Assembly (NCBI GenBank): GCA_028691385.1
Contig: JAQUZL010000006.1
Coordinates: 12,008-28,392 of the forward strand
Origin: Oscillospiraceae bacterium
Lineage (GTDB): Bacteria; Bacillota; Clostridia; Oscillospirales; Oscillospiraceae
Direction: 5' to 3'
Length of the DNA: 16,385 nucleotides
Below are positions 15,022 to 16,385 of the stretch, piece by piece (positions within the stretch are counted from its first letter, which is position 1; every line of letters begins with the position of its first letter). The notes below the pieces were generated by a model. That model was not told the origin of the DNA. It searched no databases and worked only from the letters and a program-made list of their open reading frames with translations. A program made the translations under genes and the position numbers.

Positions 15022-15035
15022 TTGGAGGAATTCAC

Positions 15036-15959
15036 ATGAAAAAAGTGCTTGTCACGCCGCGCTCGTTCGCCAAAACCGACGACGCGCCGGTGCGGCTTTT
15101 GCAGGAGGCGGGCTATACGATTGTCCGCAATCCCGCCGGAAAAATCATGACCAAGGAAGAAATGCAGACCTGCATTGCCGATGTGGACGGCGTGATCATC
15201 GGCGTGGATCCACTGGACGCGGACGTGCTTGCCTGCGCAAAAAATCTCCGCGCCATCGCAAAATACGGCGTTGGCACGGATAATATTGATAAAAATTACG
15301 CAGCGAGCCATCATATCCCTGTTTCCATCACCGCAGGCGCAAACTCCAACGCGGTGGCGGACTACGCCTTCGCCCTGATGATGGGCTGCGCCCGCCGCGT
15401 GGTGAAGATTGACGCCATGTGCCACGAAAAGCAGTGGACAAAGGTCATGGGCGCGGACGTCTATGGCAAAACGGTGGGCATTTTCGGCCTTGGCGCCATC
15501 GGCAAGGGCGTTGCCAAACGCGCCGCCGGCTTTGACATGCAGGTGCTGGCCTATGATGTGTTCTGGGACGACGCCTACGCCGCCGCCCACGGCATTACCC
15601 GCGCCACCCCGGCGGAAATTTTCCGGCAGGCGGACTTCATCTCCCTGCACCTGCCGCTGACGGACGAAACCCGCGGCATTATCGGTGCGGCGGAGCTTGC
15701 AACCATGAAGCCCAATGTGGTGCTGGTGAACACCGCCCGCGGCGGCCTGATTGACGAACCGGCTCTCATTGCCGCGCTGCAGCAGGGCCGCATTTGGGGC
15801 GCAGGAATCGACGTGTTTGAGCAAGAGCCGCCGGCCAATCCCGAACTGTACACGCTGGATAACCTGATCATGGGTTCGCACTGCGCCGCCTCCACCAATG
15901 GCGCATCGGAAACCATGAGCATGATGGCCGCGCAAAATCTGCTGCGGGATCTGCAGTGA
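15036..15959 (+). CDS. D-isomer-specific 2-hydroxyacid dehydrogenase (module 2)
   Basis: A second NAD-dependent 2-hydroxyacid dehydrogenase, 307 residues. It shows GLGAIG (151-156) with Asp174 (AYDVF) after the next strand, Arg235 (NTARGG), Glu264 (EQEPP) and His282 (GSHCAAS in place of the common PHxxx). The carboxylate loop is KYGVGTDNID. It belongs to the same phosphoglycerate-dehydrogenase-like group as the module 1 enzyme and shares an N-terminal RSF and a GAN-NAVAD-type stretch, but it is clearly diverged. GGAGG (15024-15028) fixes the start, 14 bases after the kinase stop. No terminator is visible in the 61 bases before the DegV gene. Confidence 0.91.
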   Translation: MKKVLVTPRSFAKTDDAPVRLLQEAGYTIVRNPAGKIMTKEEMQTCIADVDGVIIGVDPLDADVLACAKNLRAIAKYGVGTDNIDKNYAASHHIPVSITAGANSNAVADYAFALMMGCARRVVKIDAMCHEKQWTKVMGADVYGKTVGIFGLGAIGKGVAKRAAGFDMQVLAYDVFWDDAYAAAHGITRATPAEIFRQADFISLHLPLTDETRGIIGAAELATMKPNVVLVNTARGGLIDEPALIAALQQGRIWGAGIDVFEQEPPANPELYTLDNLIMGSHCAASTNGASETMSMMAAQNLLRDLQ

Positions 15960-16020
15960 AGGGTTCCTTTTCGTACCATCCCTGAAAATGATCAAAATAT
16001 CGGATATAGGAAGTGAGCGT

Positions 16021-16385
16021 ATGCGTTTTATTGTGACCACCGACTCCGGCTGCGACCTGCCCTTGGCGCTGCTTCAGCAGCGGCAGATTATCCCCATCAT
16101 GCTCAGCTACACCATCGACGCAGTGCCTTTCCGCGATGAAATGCGCGACGACGGCATCAAGGAATTCTATGACAAGATGCGCGCCGGCGCCGTGCCCAAA
16201 ACCAGCCAGCTCAACCCCCAGGAGTTTGTGGAGTTTTGGCGGCCGCTGCTGTCGCAGGGGCTTCCCATTGTCCACATCGCCCTCGGAAGCGGTGTTTCCG
16301 GTACCTGGCACAACGGCGTCACCGCAGCGAGATGCTCCGGGAGGAGTTTCCGGACGCGCAAATTTTCGTGATTGACTCCACGCTG
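16021..16385 (+). pseudogene. DegV-family fatty-acid-binding protein, apparent frameshift, cut by the right edge
   Basis: DegV proteins bind fatty acids and serve as the FakB partner of the fatty acid kinase FakA. The start MRFIVTTDSGCDLPLALL and the later PKTSQLNPQEFVEFW and ALGSGVSGTW are unmistakable family features. After GVTAA the frame breaks: the reading in use runs to a stop at 16369-16371, while the next frame from 16329 reads EMLREEFPDAQIFVIDS, exactly the expected DegV continuation ending in the ligand-loop IDS. One base appears to be missing around 16327-16329. This is either a true inactivating mutation or a sequencing/assembly error. The start at 16021 follows AGGAAGTGAG. The remainder, normally about 280 residues in all, lies outside the window. 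Confidence 0.85.

Noticed and set aside
15003..16040. Long antisense open frame opposite the module 2 dehydrogenase
   Set aside because: No recognisable domain and no ribosome site; the plus strand carries a complete dehydrogenase with all catalytic residues.
1..16385. Defence system, prophage, integron, CRISPR or mobile element
   Set aside because: No transposase, integrase, nuclease, repeat-spacer array or terminal repeats were seen; all genes are metabolic, transport or regulatory.

Overview
The window looks like a chromosomal segment from a GC-rich Clostridia-type Firmicute, plausibly an Oscillospiraceae/Ruminococcaceae-like gut anaerobe. The signs are strong GGAGG ribosome sites, a LAAC lipobox on the binding protein, a clostridial-style Liv transporter, a DegV gene, an RpiR regulator and amino-acid or sugar-acid fermentation genes. 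The taxon is an inference from gene style only. I see no RNA genes, insertion sequences, CRISPR arrays or phage genes.

Left half (1-7323, all minus strand). Reading in the direction of transcription, a complete five-gene ABC transporter operon of the branched-chain amino acid family runs livK-livH-livM-livG-livF. It has a good promoter and a leader hairpin in front of livK, a hairpin between livK and livH, tightly coupled downstream genes, and a strong intrinsic terminator after livF. Next, on the same strand, come a LysR-family regulator with its own promoter and a Pct/YdiF-type CoA-transferase that runs off the left edge. The gap between the last two holds candidate LysR sites, a promoter and a terminator-like hairpin in the CoA-transferase leader.

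Middle (7324-8370). A divergent intergenic region holds the livK promoter leftward and an extended -10 promoter rightward. The rightward promoter serves a stand-alone SGNH/GDSL hydrolase with a structured leader.

Right half (8371-16385, plus strand). Two parallel three-gene modules sit on either side of an RpiR/SIS regulator. Module 1 is a DHDPS/NAL-superfamily pyruvate-type aldolase, an FGGY sugar kinase and a D-2-hydroxyacid dehydrogenase. Module 2 is a KDPG/KHG (Eda-type) aldolase, a second FGGY kinase and a second D-2-hydroxyacid dehydrogenase. Each module has its own promoter with the same TGTGCTA block at the -10. The regulator is followed by a strong terminator, so module 2 is a separate unit. 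The repeated logic of Schiff-base aldolase, kinase and dehydrogenase, using aldolases from two different families, is the most interesting part of the window. It suggests catabolism of two related sugar acids (2-keto-3-deoxy acids) to pyruvate plus a phosphorylated or reduced fragment. No dehydratase or dedicated sugar-acid transporter lies in the window, so the substrates cannot be named.

The right end carries the start of a DegV fatty-acid-binding protein gene. It appears frameshifted near 16328 and is cut by the window edge.
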